From Styela clava (lineage: Eukaryota > Chordata > Ascidiacea > Stolidobranchia > Styelidae): a DNA stretch of 64,000 nucleotides. Both the position numbers and the translations under genes were made by a program. This document shows, piece by piece, positions 49,862 to 62,093 of this stretch; position 1 is the first letter of the stretch; each line of letters begins with the position of its first letter. Below the pieces are notes generated by a model. The model saw nothing but the letters and a program-made list of their open reading frames with translations. It was not told where the DNA came from and did not search any database. The DNA is taken from NCBI RefSeq assembly GCF_964204865.1, contig NC_135252.1, positions 16,079,383-16,143,382 on the forward strand. The letters run 5' to 3'.

Positions 49862-50986
49862 CCATATGCATCCTACAGCATGCACTGCACGTTTCGTTGT
49901 ATTGAATAACAGCTTTATTATACTATCGGGCTCTACTTTTTTTTCTCTTAAGCGGTAGTGTAGGTACAACACACTTATGTTACAATTTTGGTTTTGTTAA
50001 GAGCAACACGGGAGAGCTTGGCTGGACTGACGCATGCCAGATAGGACCATCACCACGTTGCGACTTAACTGGTTCATTTTTATATTTTGAGTCATCGAAT
50101 AATAAGGCTACATATGTAATACGTAAATTGGAAAACGGCAAAGACCTAGCGTGTTGTTTCATCATTTGTGTTCCGTAAGTTCAAACCTTCGAATACAGTG
50201 TCTTAGGCAGCATATTTAACTGATTTATATTAAAAATAGAATTATACATCGTAGTCCCCAAAAAAACTAAACTATCAATTTCTCAATTACTTCTTCGAAA
50301 ATGGAGTGAAATATTCAACTTCTGGTTGCGTATGTTTGTACCCAAAAGTGTCGGAAAATCTGGAACGTTTTGCACAAAAGTTATGTTGTTCCTAACTAAA
50401 ATATGTTTTAGCTTATTACCTCACAATGGTTACAAAGCAATTTCGAGTGATCTTATCCCGTTGTCTATCAAAATTATTTCGACCTACTGCAAGAGATATG
50501 CAGCTTACTTCGGACATATGAAAGTAATCTAGTAAAACAGATTTCGTTATTAAATTTTATTTATGTGCAAATCCTACTACAAGATAGCTTAAAGAAAGCA
50601 TCAACTGCGGACCTTGAATAGACGACTTTGCAACAAAATCGTGAACAATACATTTCGACCGAAAACTGATTATAAATTTACCATTGTCAAATTTTTATAA
50701 TCACCAATTTTAGTACTTCAATTATTTTTCACATTTGTTTGGTTCTTACCAATACACTTAGTGATATTCTTTTGAATTAAACGCCATAGAAGATAAATTT
50801 GCGATGACGAAATCATTTTTAAAGAAATTGTACATTATAAAGATGATTTGTACCTGAGATGTCAGTTTTTTGCACGTATAGAAACTGATAATTACTGCAA
50901 TATTCAACTATTTGAATCATCACTTCTGCGAGCTGGCAGATTTTGAATCAACACAAATGGTATGAAGGATACTGAGAAATAAAATA
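49862..50986. other. Spacer downstream of MTRES1
   Basis: AT-rich, presumably holding the MTRES1 3' UTR. No gene recognised. Confidence 0.5.
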
Positions 50987-52354
50987 TCATGGCTCTTTAT
51001 TATTATCCAACAATGGCAGCTTTAATCTCTTCCATCTTCTCATATAAAAACGTTCATTCCCTTTTGCAGTTGCATCATCTTCTACCAATATTTCAACTCT
51101 TTGCAATATCACTTCGGTGTCAGATGTTTCTAATATCACATCAATAACATCTCCTGTGGAAGCCTAGATTCAGGAAAATAGAAGAATAAATAAAGCAGTT
51201 GCAGCACCCCAATAAGAAATGGACTTAGAGGAGGAAATATAACCAAGTACATCATGAGAAAACAAAAGAGCAATGCCTGAATATATGGAAACAAGGGTTG
51301 CACATTGACACCAGTTGGTGAGAGCACAAGAGTTTTCGGAAAAAAATTGCCGGGAACGCGAAGGGCTAAAAAAGCACTCCCCTTTAATCAAAATAACAGC
51401 ATACCCATCAGCACAATATCGAGTGTCAGGTCCCATAGAATTGTTGAGAAGATTTGAAAAAAACCAATAATCTTCTAGTAACCTACTGACCTCATCTTTC
51501 GAACCAGAATATTTTGAATTAATTGGTTCATTAGTCACAGAGAAAGGCTATTTTTCTTAACAAGAATTTCGCATGACGATCCGTAATATGTGCAGTTAGT
51601 GTTAAAAACCATGTCATACCTGCACACTTTTCTTTTGTAATCTTTTGCCATTCAACCTGATACAGCCATCAAAAAATAGCTCGTTCAACTTTTTAGTTCC
51701 TAGGGAAAATGCTTTGTTGGCAATGGTGACAGCACGAGCTGATGTAACAGTGATATAAATATCCTTATATCCTGGGGGTTTTGGAGTCTGGTGACCTTGC
51801 TTCTGTGCCATCTCAGATTCACATGATTTAGGCAACCTATCATTCTGGTCAATCCCATTGTTATAGGCTCTCTAGACACAAATTTATAAGAAAATCAATG
51901 ACATATATATATATCTTCATTCATACTTTCAGGATGTCTTCTTTCTTGTTACATCCCACTAAATTATGCACTATTTTAAACATATAATGCAACTGGGTAT
52001 GGAAAGCCAGAAAGGCAATATAAAATAGATCAAATATATGTGTCAATCTTGCATAACACACTCTTAAAATAGTGGAGTTACAATTACAATGCATTAAACA
52101 AGTGGTGAAAAATTAGCCAATAATACTGCTATAAGCAGTTTTCTAACCTTTGAGAATATACAAGGCAACGTCATTTCTTGATTCATGCTGCCTGTCACAG
52201 TTTTCAGCATCCATCTTAGGCAAGACAAAAAAGGCAGTTGCGCATGCCTTAATGGTGACAATTCCGCATATAACAATTTATTTTGCACATAAAATATCTG
52301 TATATTTATTCTATGCCTTATCAGACGCCTTACTAGAAAATTTCTGAACAGCAT
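50987..52354 (-). CDS. MTRES1: Mitochondrial transcription rescue factor 1 homologue (S4-like RNA-binding protein)
   Basis: Homologue of human MTRES1 (C6orf203), a mitochondrial RNA-binding protein that supports transcription and mitoribosome quality control. Exons 52354-52148, 51871-51620 and 51163-50987 join in phase 0 to 211 residues (human about 240). The N-terminus MLFRNFLVRRLIRHRINIQ is basic with no acidic residue, as in a mitochondrial targeting peptide. Exon 2 carries the S4-like fold: AFSLGTKKLNELFFDGCIRL then NGKRLQKKS. Exon 3 continues STGDVIDVILE and ends with the family signature YMRRWKRLKLP. The ATG at 52354 is the first Met of the exon and follows a strong splice acceptor (TTTTTCAG) by 11 nt, implying a 5' UTR intron or a trans-splice site. 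The GNAT gene ends 221 bp upstream on the same strand. Confidence 0.88.
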
Positions 52355-52575
52355 GAACAATTACACTGAAAAATTAGCATAGCATAGTAAATGTTAATAT
52401 GCAATAACACTTAATGAGGGACTTTAAAACTTCGTCTATAATCTGCTATAGAAGAAACAAAGATAAGAGTAATGCATTGAATCTCTTCAAAATTAACTTT
52501 TATCAATCCAATATAGGTATTAAAAATAACAATATTCAACGTGCAAATGTAATACAGCATATTATAACATTTCAA

Positions 52576-53696
52576 CTATAAATATTTTTCCATCTTGCAA
52601 TAGTATCTTGATCCCAAACCACAATAGGTAAAACATACTCCATCAACATCTCTGATTACCGAATAGCCTTGTCGTTTATATAAGTGAATAGCTTGATAAT
52701 TATCTGCCTCAACCCACAAGTATATTTTCTGGAGAAGCAAAAATACATAAAACTCAAACACTGATTGTAAAATTGATATCAACTTTTCAATATTTGTTTT
52801 CAAACACTCACATTACACCCAGACTCTGCAGCTTTGACCTCAGCTTCACAAAGAAGGCGGCTACCAATGCCGCGTAGCTGAAACTCTGGATGAACAAATA
52901 TTACATCTAAGTAACATGATGAACTTTTTTCAAACAAATTTTCATGCATGAAGTACGATGAACAAACTCCCATACACCACAACCTTAAAATTAATGCATC
53001 TCATCTAAGAAAACTTGTATAAATTCAATACTCTCATATATCTGAGGCTGATTGATGCTCTTCAAGACTCTCTTTCACTAGATGAATACATTCAGACATT
53101 ACTTGTACCTGAATACTGAAACTTGTGTGAGACATGCATTTCCTTTAAATATTTACATAAATGGCATGTTGTGTTCTGGCTGTTATAATTACCATACTTT
53201 AGACAGTTTTATATTTTGGCAATGAAGATTAAGCTATATTGTAAAACACATATTTTTAGGCACTCATAAATTAATTTGTTTCATTGAACATTATGAACAA
53301 TTTTTTTTTATCTAATAATATGACCAACTAAACTTACCCACAGCAACCTCGACATCCAACATTTGAATAGGTGTAGCAAAAACTTCCCTCATTAGGATTG
53401 CTGTATTCAAATATATAATTACAATTGAATGCTGTATTGTACCGTGAGCTCTATGACATGATGTAATTGTTACTTTGCATAAATACCTACATCATTATTA
53501 TTACTGTACTCCATTCAATGCTAATTCTAACCTGTCGCTTTTCATCTTGAGAACACAAACACCAACAAGTTGATCGGATATGGTGGCAATTAACGAATGC
53601 TTGTAATAGCACGATGGTGCATTTTGCATTGAACGCTTTTCTATATTTATAACTCCATTCAAATTTTTCTCTCCAACGGCCCATTCAAAAGTTTTT
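52576..53696 (-). CDS. GCN5-related N-acetyltransferase (GNAT) domain protein, 5' end unresolved
   Basis: Acetyl-CoA-dependent acetyltransferase of unknown substrate. Four exons join in phase: 53696-53532, 53400-53338, 52983-52812, 52728-52576, at least 183 residues. The acetyl-CoA-binding motif A is YLDVIFVHPEFQLRGIGSRL in exon 3; RGIG is the pyrophosphate loop. Exon 4 has motif B (LWVEADNYQAIHLYKRQGY). Between the beta-strand LVGVCVLKM and motif A lies a Cys-rich insert (GCRGCCGLWCMGVC), perhaps metal-binding or structural. The first exon seen starts after an acceptor in phase 2, so a start exon is missing; a short ATG-led frame at about 53823 lies in a dispersed repeat and has the wrong phase. 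It may be co-transcribed with MTRES1 downstream. Confidence 0.78.
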
Positions 53697-53814
53697 CTAT
53701 ATGAAAACAAATTTATCAATATCCACTACAATGTGAATCATGTTTGTGTGAAGTGCGTTGTCCCACCGGTCACAAAAGTAAAGTAGGTACCGGTAACGGC
53801 TTCCTCCACTATCA

Positions 53815-53958
53815 AGTCCACCATGCTTCCGAAAATAACTACGTAACTAATCCCATATCTGACTCACTGACTGGATTGGTAACTGGACAAAAGGACTGTG
53901 GTTCGCCATATGGTTAAGTTGCCTTTCCCCTCCCCGGGATAAATATGTAAATCCTATC
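53815..53958 (-). repeat. Dispersed SINE-like repeat, copy 2
   Basis: Reverse-complement relative of 27398-27548, sharing ATTTACATATTTATCCCGGG, TATGGCGAACCAC, ATGGGATTAGTTA and TTTTCGGAAGCATGG. It lies just upstream of the GNAT gene. Confidence 0.6.
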
Positions 53959-56027
53959 TTATCGACTTGCATGAAATGTAAAATACTTATGGTTATAAAT
54001 CGCATTTAGTCAGGTGCGATCTACTGTTCAATTCTAGCCTTGACCTCTTTCAATCTTAGACTACCGTACTTAGAATGGCTGAATGTCAAGTAGGCTACGG
54101 TACCAGGAAAGCACAACACTTACTGACTTAGTACCGGTTTTTCCTAAGTTCTATAATTGAACCTCATTGATTGGAGTGCCAGAGTGCTGTAGCACATGTC
54201 AGAATGTAGCAACGTTTAACTTTGATAAAATCTCAATTAGGTATTTCCTTGAAAAAACTTGCCTAAAACAAGTAACAAGTAACTTCGCAGCAAAATCACT
54301 GTCTTCTGGCCTCATTTCCCTGATTCGAATCGTGCCTGTCATCCTAGTAAGTAGTAACACGTCAAATAAGCAAGACTATGACCTCTAATTCCAAAAATGT
54401 TTAAAGACATAAAGATGAAGAATGACCTCAAAATCACGAAATTGGGCATGTTCCAAATATTTCGTGGCGCTAAGTTGAGGCCACTGGCGCTGCCTTCATT
54501 AGTCGGGACTCGGGGGATCATTGAGCATGGTTTCATTAAGCATGATAGTTTACTGAAAATAGTCATAATTCGCCCACGGTCGGCTCACTACCCATGAGTG
54601 ATGCGTTATTACGTCATCAGTTTGCTATATTATGAAGCTTGCGGAAGAGGATTTCCGTTTAAATTCATTTGCGTATTTGAAATGGTTTTGTTGGTTGAAA
54701 TAACTGAAAAGATATACATAGATATACTGAGGCATTAGGATAAAGTAGGAGGTCGTGGCATCTGCCAATCATCTCTGCGTCGGTACTCGGTACCATAAGC
54801 TATCAAAGTGGAGTAGGGGCAGAGTATTTCTGATTTTCTGTGATTGCATTTATTGGATGGTAATTGAAGGTTTATACCAGGATAATAGCACAAAAGTAGG
54901 AATTCAGTTACTCCCAGGTAGGGATGGGCAATAAAGAATACCGAATCCGGAGGATTTGAATCCTCGGGACTCGGTTTTCGGCGCCGATTTTGTATTTCGG
55001 ATTTATAATTTATTAATCTGTCTCGCGTGATTATACTTGTGTTTTCTTGCAAAGAGCTCGCAAACGCGTTTGCGTCAGATATCGAAAACCGTAATCCCAG
55101 TTTGAATATTTAGAACCCGAAGACGGCGTTATTGCACCATTTTATTGATTATCATCGATTTTTCGAATGCAACAATCTTATTTTTTTGGAATAGTATAAC
55201 ATTCTTTATTTTATATTAAATGACTTTTCGAGTTCTCCCGGAAAATGATGAATACTCGACGTTAGATGATAAAACATTATTTGCGATTAATTTAGATCAA
55301 ATTTTGCTTTTCACGACATCAGGTTTCCAAAAATACGAAGTTATAACACAAAACAATGCGCTTTGTTTATTTTTGCGCTCCCAACATATATCTTGGATTT
55401 CGATTCGCTGATGAATCCTTTCCTATCGCTTAAGAGCGACACACGCCTGGCCGGGTGTCGGACGGTATTTTAGTCGACGATAAATTAAAAAAGTTGGGAT
55501 GATAACTGGAAATAAAAATTTGGTAACAGAAATGAACTTGTCCCAAGATATTAATATATATATATGAGTTTGGCTCTCAGAAGCAATCGTTTTCTGTCAA
55601 AGGCACAAGACATTCAAACAATATATAACGATCATATCATATCAGTCCGATAACCTACATCCTCCTTAGGGTTCCAATACATTTGAACCCACGCCATTTG
55701 CACCTGTATACTACTGCAGCTATGGAAATTTTTTTAGTTTTGCGGATATTTGAACCCATACTAACCCTAACCCATGGATTTTAGCACCTGTATATAGATT
55801 GAACCCGCGCATATACACATGGGTTCAAATGTACGGTCACCCCTCCTCAGACACACACGCAACAATATCGCGTTGAGAGAATACCATGGCGCATCACTCA
55901 AGCGTAACGAGAGAACTGTGTAACATAAATAAACAAAGACGAAAAAAGCGTGAACCAACTATATTAAGTTAACTATGATTGAGGTGTATATGTATACTGT
56001 GTATCGTATAATATATATACTGTATGA
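53959..56027. other. Non-coding stretch right of the GNAT gene
   Basis: Repeat-like sequence. GGGATGGGCAATAAAG at about 54922 and the palindromic GGAGGATTTGAATCCTC near 54951 look like mobile-element parts. At 55680-55830 GAACCC/GGGTTC words repeat. No gene recognised. Confidence 0.45.
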
Positions 56028-57442
56028 CAGGGGTCGGCAACCCCTGGCACGCGTGCCAATTGTAGTACGCGAGAGGATTTCTCATGACACACCAAGCGAT
56101 TTGAGCCATATTCAAATATTTATTTTCGTAGTGCGACAAACATTCTACAATTGAACAAAAAATAACAAATTCATTGAAAAAACATACAATATTTAACTGC
56201 AATCGACGAGAGGCCGAAATCTGTACCCGAAATCGATGTAGATAAGCGTGTGCAGTCAATCATCCCCCTCCTTTCAAATTTTTGGAAAACTGAAAAAGTC
56301 GCAAATACCTCGTGCGATTGCTTTTTGCTGAAAATCCTGATTGTTTTTATCAGCGTGACGTGTTATTTAGGCCGTAAACACTTTTAGTTGGTGTTTATTC
56401 TCCCTGAATCACAACAATTATTTAACGACAACGATAATAATTACTTTATTTTTGCCCAGAATTGAAATTCGCTGAGAGTTATTACATAATCAATCGAAAC
56501 TAAATACAATTAACCATTAAGCATGTTTATCTCATATTTTTACATCAAAAGATTGAGTGGTATTTCAGACAAATAATGTTTATATTTTGACGCAAGAAGA
56601 CGTAACCGCGAGTTACGTTGGACACAAAATTATATCAATATAGAAGAAAGTTTTAGACTCTCGTAGCTGTCATAAAATGAATATTTTACTGAAGAGAAAA
56701 GTTGGTATACGCTGAAAACCTCGGCCTTTTTAACGAGCGCGTAATCGCGGCGACTGTTCCATAAGGGAATGAAAATTTTCGGTTTTGAAACACCCCTTTC
56801 GAAAATCCTGACTGCGCGCCTGGCTGATTTTCATCATTCCACCGTGAGCTACATGTAACCCTAACAAAAACGATGAAATAAAGGCGCTCCGTAGTGTGTG
56901 CACCAAGATGGCGGACACCGGAACGTAGAATGTGTACCAGGTTTTGGTTAGGGCACAATTTTATTCCAATTTTTCTTATTTCAGTTCTATTACTGTATTT
57001 CGAGTTTGGGGACTAGCCACATGACTCCTGTAGTATTAGTACCTGAAATTATGGCCTAACCCCAACCTGGTACACATAATACGTTCCAGTGTCCGCCATC
57101 ATGGTGCACATACTACGGGAGTACCAAAATAAATTTTATCTTTTTTAGTATTTATCGCGATTTCATTGTTTCTGGCTACAAAACTAATCGCGAGTGGCCT
57201 TATTTAATACCTATTACAAGTCGTCCAAAGACAGGTCGGATGTAGAAATGCCGTATGACGAAATCTCTCGTACGCTAGTTTCCATGCACGTTATCCAATA
57301 AAATGAATTTGTTTTTCATCCCCTTACTATTCAAATCAGGTATAGTTGGCTATGCAAACCATACACATAAAAATGTTTGGCACGCGAAAGTGCTCATTAT
57401 TCATATACTGGCACGCCGGGTTCAAAAGGTTGCCGACCCCTG
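56028..57442. mobile_element. hAT-type element of 1415 bp carrying a nested MITE
   Basis: Ends CAGGGGTCGGCAACC and GGTTGCCGACCCCTG are perfect inverted repeats, flanked by a perfect 8-bp duplication CTGTATGA (56020-56027, 57443-57450). It contains the fold-back element at 56883-57126. Related termini occur at 15080-15532. No transposase frame remains. Confidence 0.92.
56883..57126. mobile_element. Fold-back MITE nested in the hAT element
   Basis: Arms of about 75 bp: GTGCACCAAGATGGCGGACA on the left and its inverse, TGTCCGCCATCATGGTGCAC-like, on the right. AAATAAA flanks the left end (56876-56882) and recurs at the right (57127-57133). Same family as 61861-62093. Confidence 0.8.
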
Positions 57443-58620
57443 CTGTATGATATATAACTCAATGGACCTTTACCCGAGCATCGACTTCCTTGTTTACTTC
57501 GCGACATTGGCCAATCAGCAGGATGCAAAAAGTGACGTAACAATGCTTCAATTTCGCATCCGCCAAAGTTCCCTCCCTCCCCCCCCCCCAAAGTTCGGAA
57601 ATTTTGTTTTGCATGTCTCTTCGTACATGAAGTCCTATTTAGTAGACACTAAACTTAAATTTTACAATTTTTATTGAATTTTGTTCCAATGAGAATCCTA
57701 TGGAATGGGACAGGCATAATTACCATGGGATGGGATGGGGGACAGAAAAATATGTCCCATGGACAAGCCTGACAATTACACATTGTTATGTATCGCGGAT
57801 TCGACAATCGCTATTTAGGGTTTCAAACGTCGAAGAATGATATCATTTTGTGATATATTTTTAAATCCCATTCTTTCGATGCCGCTACAGTTGGCAATAT
57901 ACCGTGCGATTTAAATAATTTTATTTATCACTAGATGCTGAAAATTGCGCAATCGCTTGTCAAAGAGTAAAGGTGTCTAACTTAAATGTCAGAATTATCA
58001 CGAAAAAAAGCATCATCGTCAGGGCCAACTATAAACAATAACATATCGGGAGGACGATTAAATTGTTGTAACGCGCACTGAATAATATTGTTTGGACCGC
58101 AAACCGTGATGCGCCGTACATATAACGACGCCGTTGTGTTTAAGTAGAAGGTAGAATTTTTTCAAACGGACTGTTACGAACCTCGACCCCCCCCCCCCCC
58201 CCCCACAATTAAAATTAAACCATTCGGCATCGCATAAGATAAAAGCATTTAGATATTTGAGAATATACCAAGCTTGGCAGCTTGACAGTAAAATAATTAA
58301 ACTGATCCCTCCTTATTTTCAACTGGATTGAACTCTCCTTATTTGTTTATCCTAAATTCTAGAATGTACTATTTCCATAAACTGTTCCATATGTTTGTGA
58401 ATGTATGCAAATATCGTTTATATATATGTATTCAATATATTTATAAGCTTTTACTTACAGCAACAGCATATGTTTCAATGCATGAATAAACAAAAGTATT
58501 TAATATTTACCAGAAAAATGTATTAATAAGTTTCTGCAAACAGTATCAGCATATGCCTAAATGCACGAATGAATGCTGCAAATAAATATTGTTGCAATTT
58601 ACGTAATGAATAATCTAGAA
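57443..58620. other. Non-coding stretch between two hAT elements
   Basis: Contains C-rich runs near 57579 and 58187-58204 and GGGATGGGATGGGGGAC near 57736. No gene recognised. Confidence 0.5.
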
Positions 58621-59696
58621 CAGTGGTTCTCAACCTTTTGCAGTTCCCGAATGCGTCCACAAACGTGGTTGGCGCAAGGAGACGCAACAGATAATTGCCA
58701 GACATTGCGTGAACGACCCTGTGACGAGAACCACTTTGCGAAAATTGAAATACTACCGAATAAATGAGTCTTTATACCTTCGAAAAACTCTATCTAAAAA
58801 TAAATGAGTTTGTACAACGTTGAAAAACTCTCACTTCAACTTTAAGAACAAAGTCTGCTAAGCATAAATTAACCGAACAGTTTTAACCGTAATAACATTT
58901 ATTTAAGGAGAAATATGTCAATACAGAAACCCAAAATTCTTAGTATGGGGTCATAACAGATTAGTTTTGACATCATTGCATCTGAGGGGTCTTGCAATTA
59001 ACATAGCCTGTCTCGTCGTTTAACTCAGGTTGCCCCCGATGTAAGCATATTTTTCATTATCGTACCACACCTGTTTTGCCGATGGTTGCTCTTGATTAAA
59101 TAAATTTCATGATTTTTCTCGTTCGAAACGTCTCTCTGGTATCTCGGATAAATATTCCTGTCAAAATCGTATGACTTTGGTATAGATACATACTTGGCAA
59201 TAGATGTACGCAATAGAAGTGGAAGTCAAAGCAAGAATTTTTACTTACATTTATGAAAATATATATAAAACCGGCAGCGTATGCAGCTGCCAGAACGCAA
59301 CGTTCTGGCGTAGTTCCACGGCGATGCGAGGGGTATTTTAACAAAAAATATAGAAAAAAATTGATTCAATACAAGCCCTTGTTTAAAAACAGGATGTTTT
59401 TTAGAATTGATAAAGTACAAAACCCTAACTATGTGCTATCAAACTCCTCCGTTATGACGTTAGCCCCCGTTATGAGGCCATAGACTTAACAAACATCCAG
59501 CCGTTCAGGGTTTGAAATGGGCAGAGGACTTCTCACCAAGTTCGGTTGTTAGACGAATATCGGTACTACGAATCAATAGGAGTTAAAATAAAATCATAAA
59601 ACTAATGGATATGCCGTCAATACTTTATATTTTGCTTGACGGACCGGCAGCAACGTTGCCGCGGACCCGGCGGTCGAGAAACCTTGATCTAGAATC
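58621..59696. mobile_element. hAT-type element, 1076 bp
   Basis: The left end CAGTGGTTCTCAACC and right end GGTCGAGAAACCTTG are imperfect inverted repeats, flanked by a perfect 8-bp duplication ATCTAGAA (58613-58620, 59697-59704). No transposase frame seen. Confidence 0.88.
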
Positions 59697-59704
59697 ATTG
59701 CAGT

Positions 59705-60737
59705 ATCACTAATAAGGGACAAGTATTAAAACAAAATTATGTAACGTTGAACATTCGATGTAAATTTTCAGAGAATATTACTTATACATCATTTTGTGTC
59801 GTATATTTTAACACGGCAGAACAAATTCGGTTGTGCATGCCGACCTCGGCTCTTACCTGAACATCACCCCTAAAATCCTACAAAGCAGTGTACTACAAAA
59901 CTATGTAACCAGATGCCGGTACTGTACTTGTCATCTACGTTTCCTTAGAATGCCGTTCCCATGGTGACCTCACTTTTTTTGTATGTAATGAGTGTTTTTT
60001 TTTCTTTCTTGTTGTTGATGTAAACGTTTTTAATTTACATTGTTTGACTTTTATTACCGATTACTGTTGGACTTAATCACATTACACGATGGTGAAAAAA
60101 TAGAAGACTGATTAGTTACGGCCCTCTAATTTTGCGCAACTGCTCAATCTCTTTGCAAACCGTTTGTTGGCATTAAACAAAACGGTGATATTATTTACAT
60201 ACTATATTTCTAAATGAACTTTGCTTGCCCCTTTAGATGGGCAGAGTCGTGATGATTATATTAAAGGCGACGGTATAACTTTATATTGTGCGTGGAATGA
60301 GTGACTGCTATTTAAAACTTTGATATATACATATGTTTATCGAAAGCGCAAGTAGTGAATATTTTTGTCTCGACAAATATTATAAAGTTTCTTCTAACAA
60401 TATCGACATTTGTCAAAATGTTACACTGAAACTTTCTATGAATTATATACCAATGAGCTCCAATTCCCACTGAATATAACTTGGTAAATAATTTTGGTTA
60501 ACATTTTAAGCTAAATTATTCGACATTATCTACTATAAGCATAATAAATAATTGGTTTCAAGGTGATTATGTACCGGATATAATGACATTTTTACATTGG
60601 CATTATATTGAAATGATTCAGTCATTCAATATACAACGTGAGGAAAATCAACGCATTTCATTTTGTAAAAAATAGACAAGAATAGGCTTTTTGAAATTTT
60701 CATTACATACTTAATAAGACATTTGATGTCATTTTTT
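59705..60737. other. Non-coding stretch, no gene seen
   Basis: AT-rich sequence without recognisable gene or repeat structure. Confidence 0.45.
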
Positions 60738-61320
60738 TGGAAGAAACGTCTGCAATATGACTCCCTACAGCTGCAATACACCCTGAAAATTTTTATCACC
60801 CTCTGAGTGATTTCCCGTGAAATTCCATTTATTGTTTTTCAAATAGCAGCTTTCAGTCCATCAATGGTCTTGATCGGTTCTTGTACACCTCCCTTTAATT
60901 TACTCCCACAGAAAATAATATGGAAATAATAAATAAGGTGAAAGGTCCTCCATCCATTGATTTTTTTTTCTGTATGGGAAGTTAGTCGAAACGATACTTT
61001 TGAATTTTAATTCCTAAATATTGGCACCATGCAGCATCCGCACATAAAGAGCTGAAGTAAGCAAAACCTATTTTTTCCCTCCAACTGCACACCACACCCT
61101 CATGCCCTCGCTATGGAGAGGCTTTTTATGAAGCTCTCGAGGGTTTCTTCCTGCCCAGTACCAAAAAGTTTACTCATTGACAAAGCCAGATAAATTAAAA
61201 TGGAATCCGTCACCGGTAATCAGAATATCATCTGCAGGAATATTTTCAGTTACATGGGCTACTCCCTAATAGTAATAGAACATTTCACGATAAGTGCACG
61301 ACGTTTACCTGCCCAAGCCA
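60738..61320 (-). pseudogene. Decayed Tc1/mariner (IS630-like) DDE transposase fragment
   Basis: On the minus strand about 61233-61077 reads ITGDGFHFNLSGFVNE, a stop, then TFWYWAGRNPRELHKKPLHS and RVWCAVGG. This matches the catalytic-core style of IS630/mariner transposases in which an Asp near FHF starts the triad. Towards 60740 another frame reads EPIKTIDGLKAAI, a stop, then KTINGISREITQRV, the C-terminal helices of the same family. Stops and frame changes show it is dead. No terminal repeats were found. Confidence 0.7.
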
Positions 61321-61860
61321 TAAATATGCATCAACGATTTTTATGAAATTAATAATAAATCACTCGTTATTGAAATCTCACCCTGTAAAATTTGTATAAG
61401 GAAATTATTTAAAACTAAATAATCCTATTACATAGTAGGCCTATCAGTATTCTAAACATGCGATTTCAATTGTCAAGAACAACGTGTAGTTACATAGTTA
61501 AATAAAACTTACATTCATACCAAACTAGAGGGCCCCATTTGCTAAACTTCGTAAAAAGCGAGTTTTACGAGCACACAACTGTGTCTCTCAAAATTTACGC
61601 ACGATCGTTGTTGAACAAATAAATGACCACGCAACAGTATGACTATGCCCCGTCAGTCACATGGATAGGGCAAGTATAGTTTGTAACAACCCGCTGTCTT
61701 GCTTTGCAATCATTCACTTAAAACTGATATTCATGCCGCTAGACAAGACATAAAAATGGTTCCATATTTTGGGACCATCAACTCTTTGGGAAATATCTTT
61801 CCCCGTTCGACGCAGCGTGGGGAAAAGCTAAACGATGCCGCTTCGTTGGTTTAACAAGAT

Positions 61861-62093
61861 ACTCATGTAGTATGTTAACCAAGATGGCGGACGCCGGAAC
61901 GTGGTGCGTGTGCAGGGTTGGGGTTAAGCCATAAATTCAGGTACAAATACTACGGGAGTCACTTGGCTAGTCCCCGAACTCGTAATAGAACCAAAATAAG
62001 AAAAATTGGAATATAATTATGTGCTAACCCTAACCTGGTGCATGTGCTGCGTTCCGGTGTCCGCCAACTTGGTGCACATACTACGGGAGCGCT
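61861..62093. mobile_element. Fold-back MITE, copy at 61.9 kb
   Basis: The left arm ACTCATGTAGTATG then CCAAGATGGCGGACGCCGG and the right arm TCCGCCAACTTGGTGCAC then ATACTACGGGAG are inverted. The middle shares GACTAGCC/GGCTAGTC-type words with 56883-57126 in opposite orientation. Confidence 0.75.

Noticed and set aside
51170..51538. 122-codon minus-strand frame between MTRES1 exons
   Set aside because: It lies entirely in the intron 51164-51619, and the flanking exons join in phase without it.
53767..53825. ATG-led frame (MVDLIVEEAVT) as first GNAT exon
   Set aside because: It sits in or next to a dispersed repeat, and its visible donors give phase 1 while the next exon needs phase 2.
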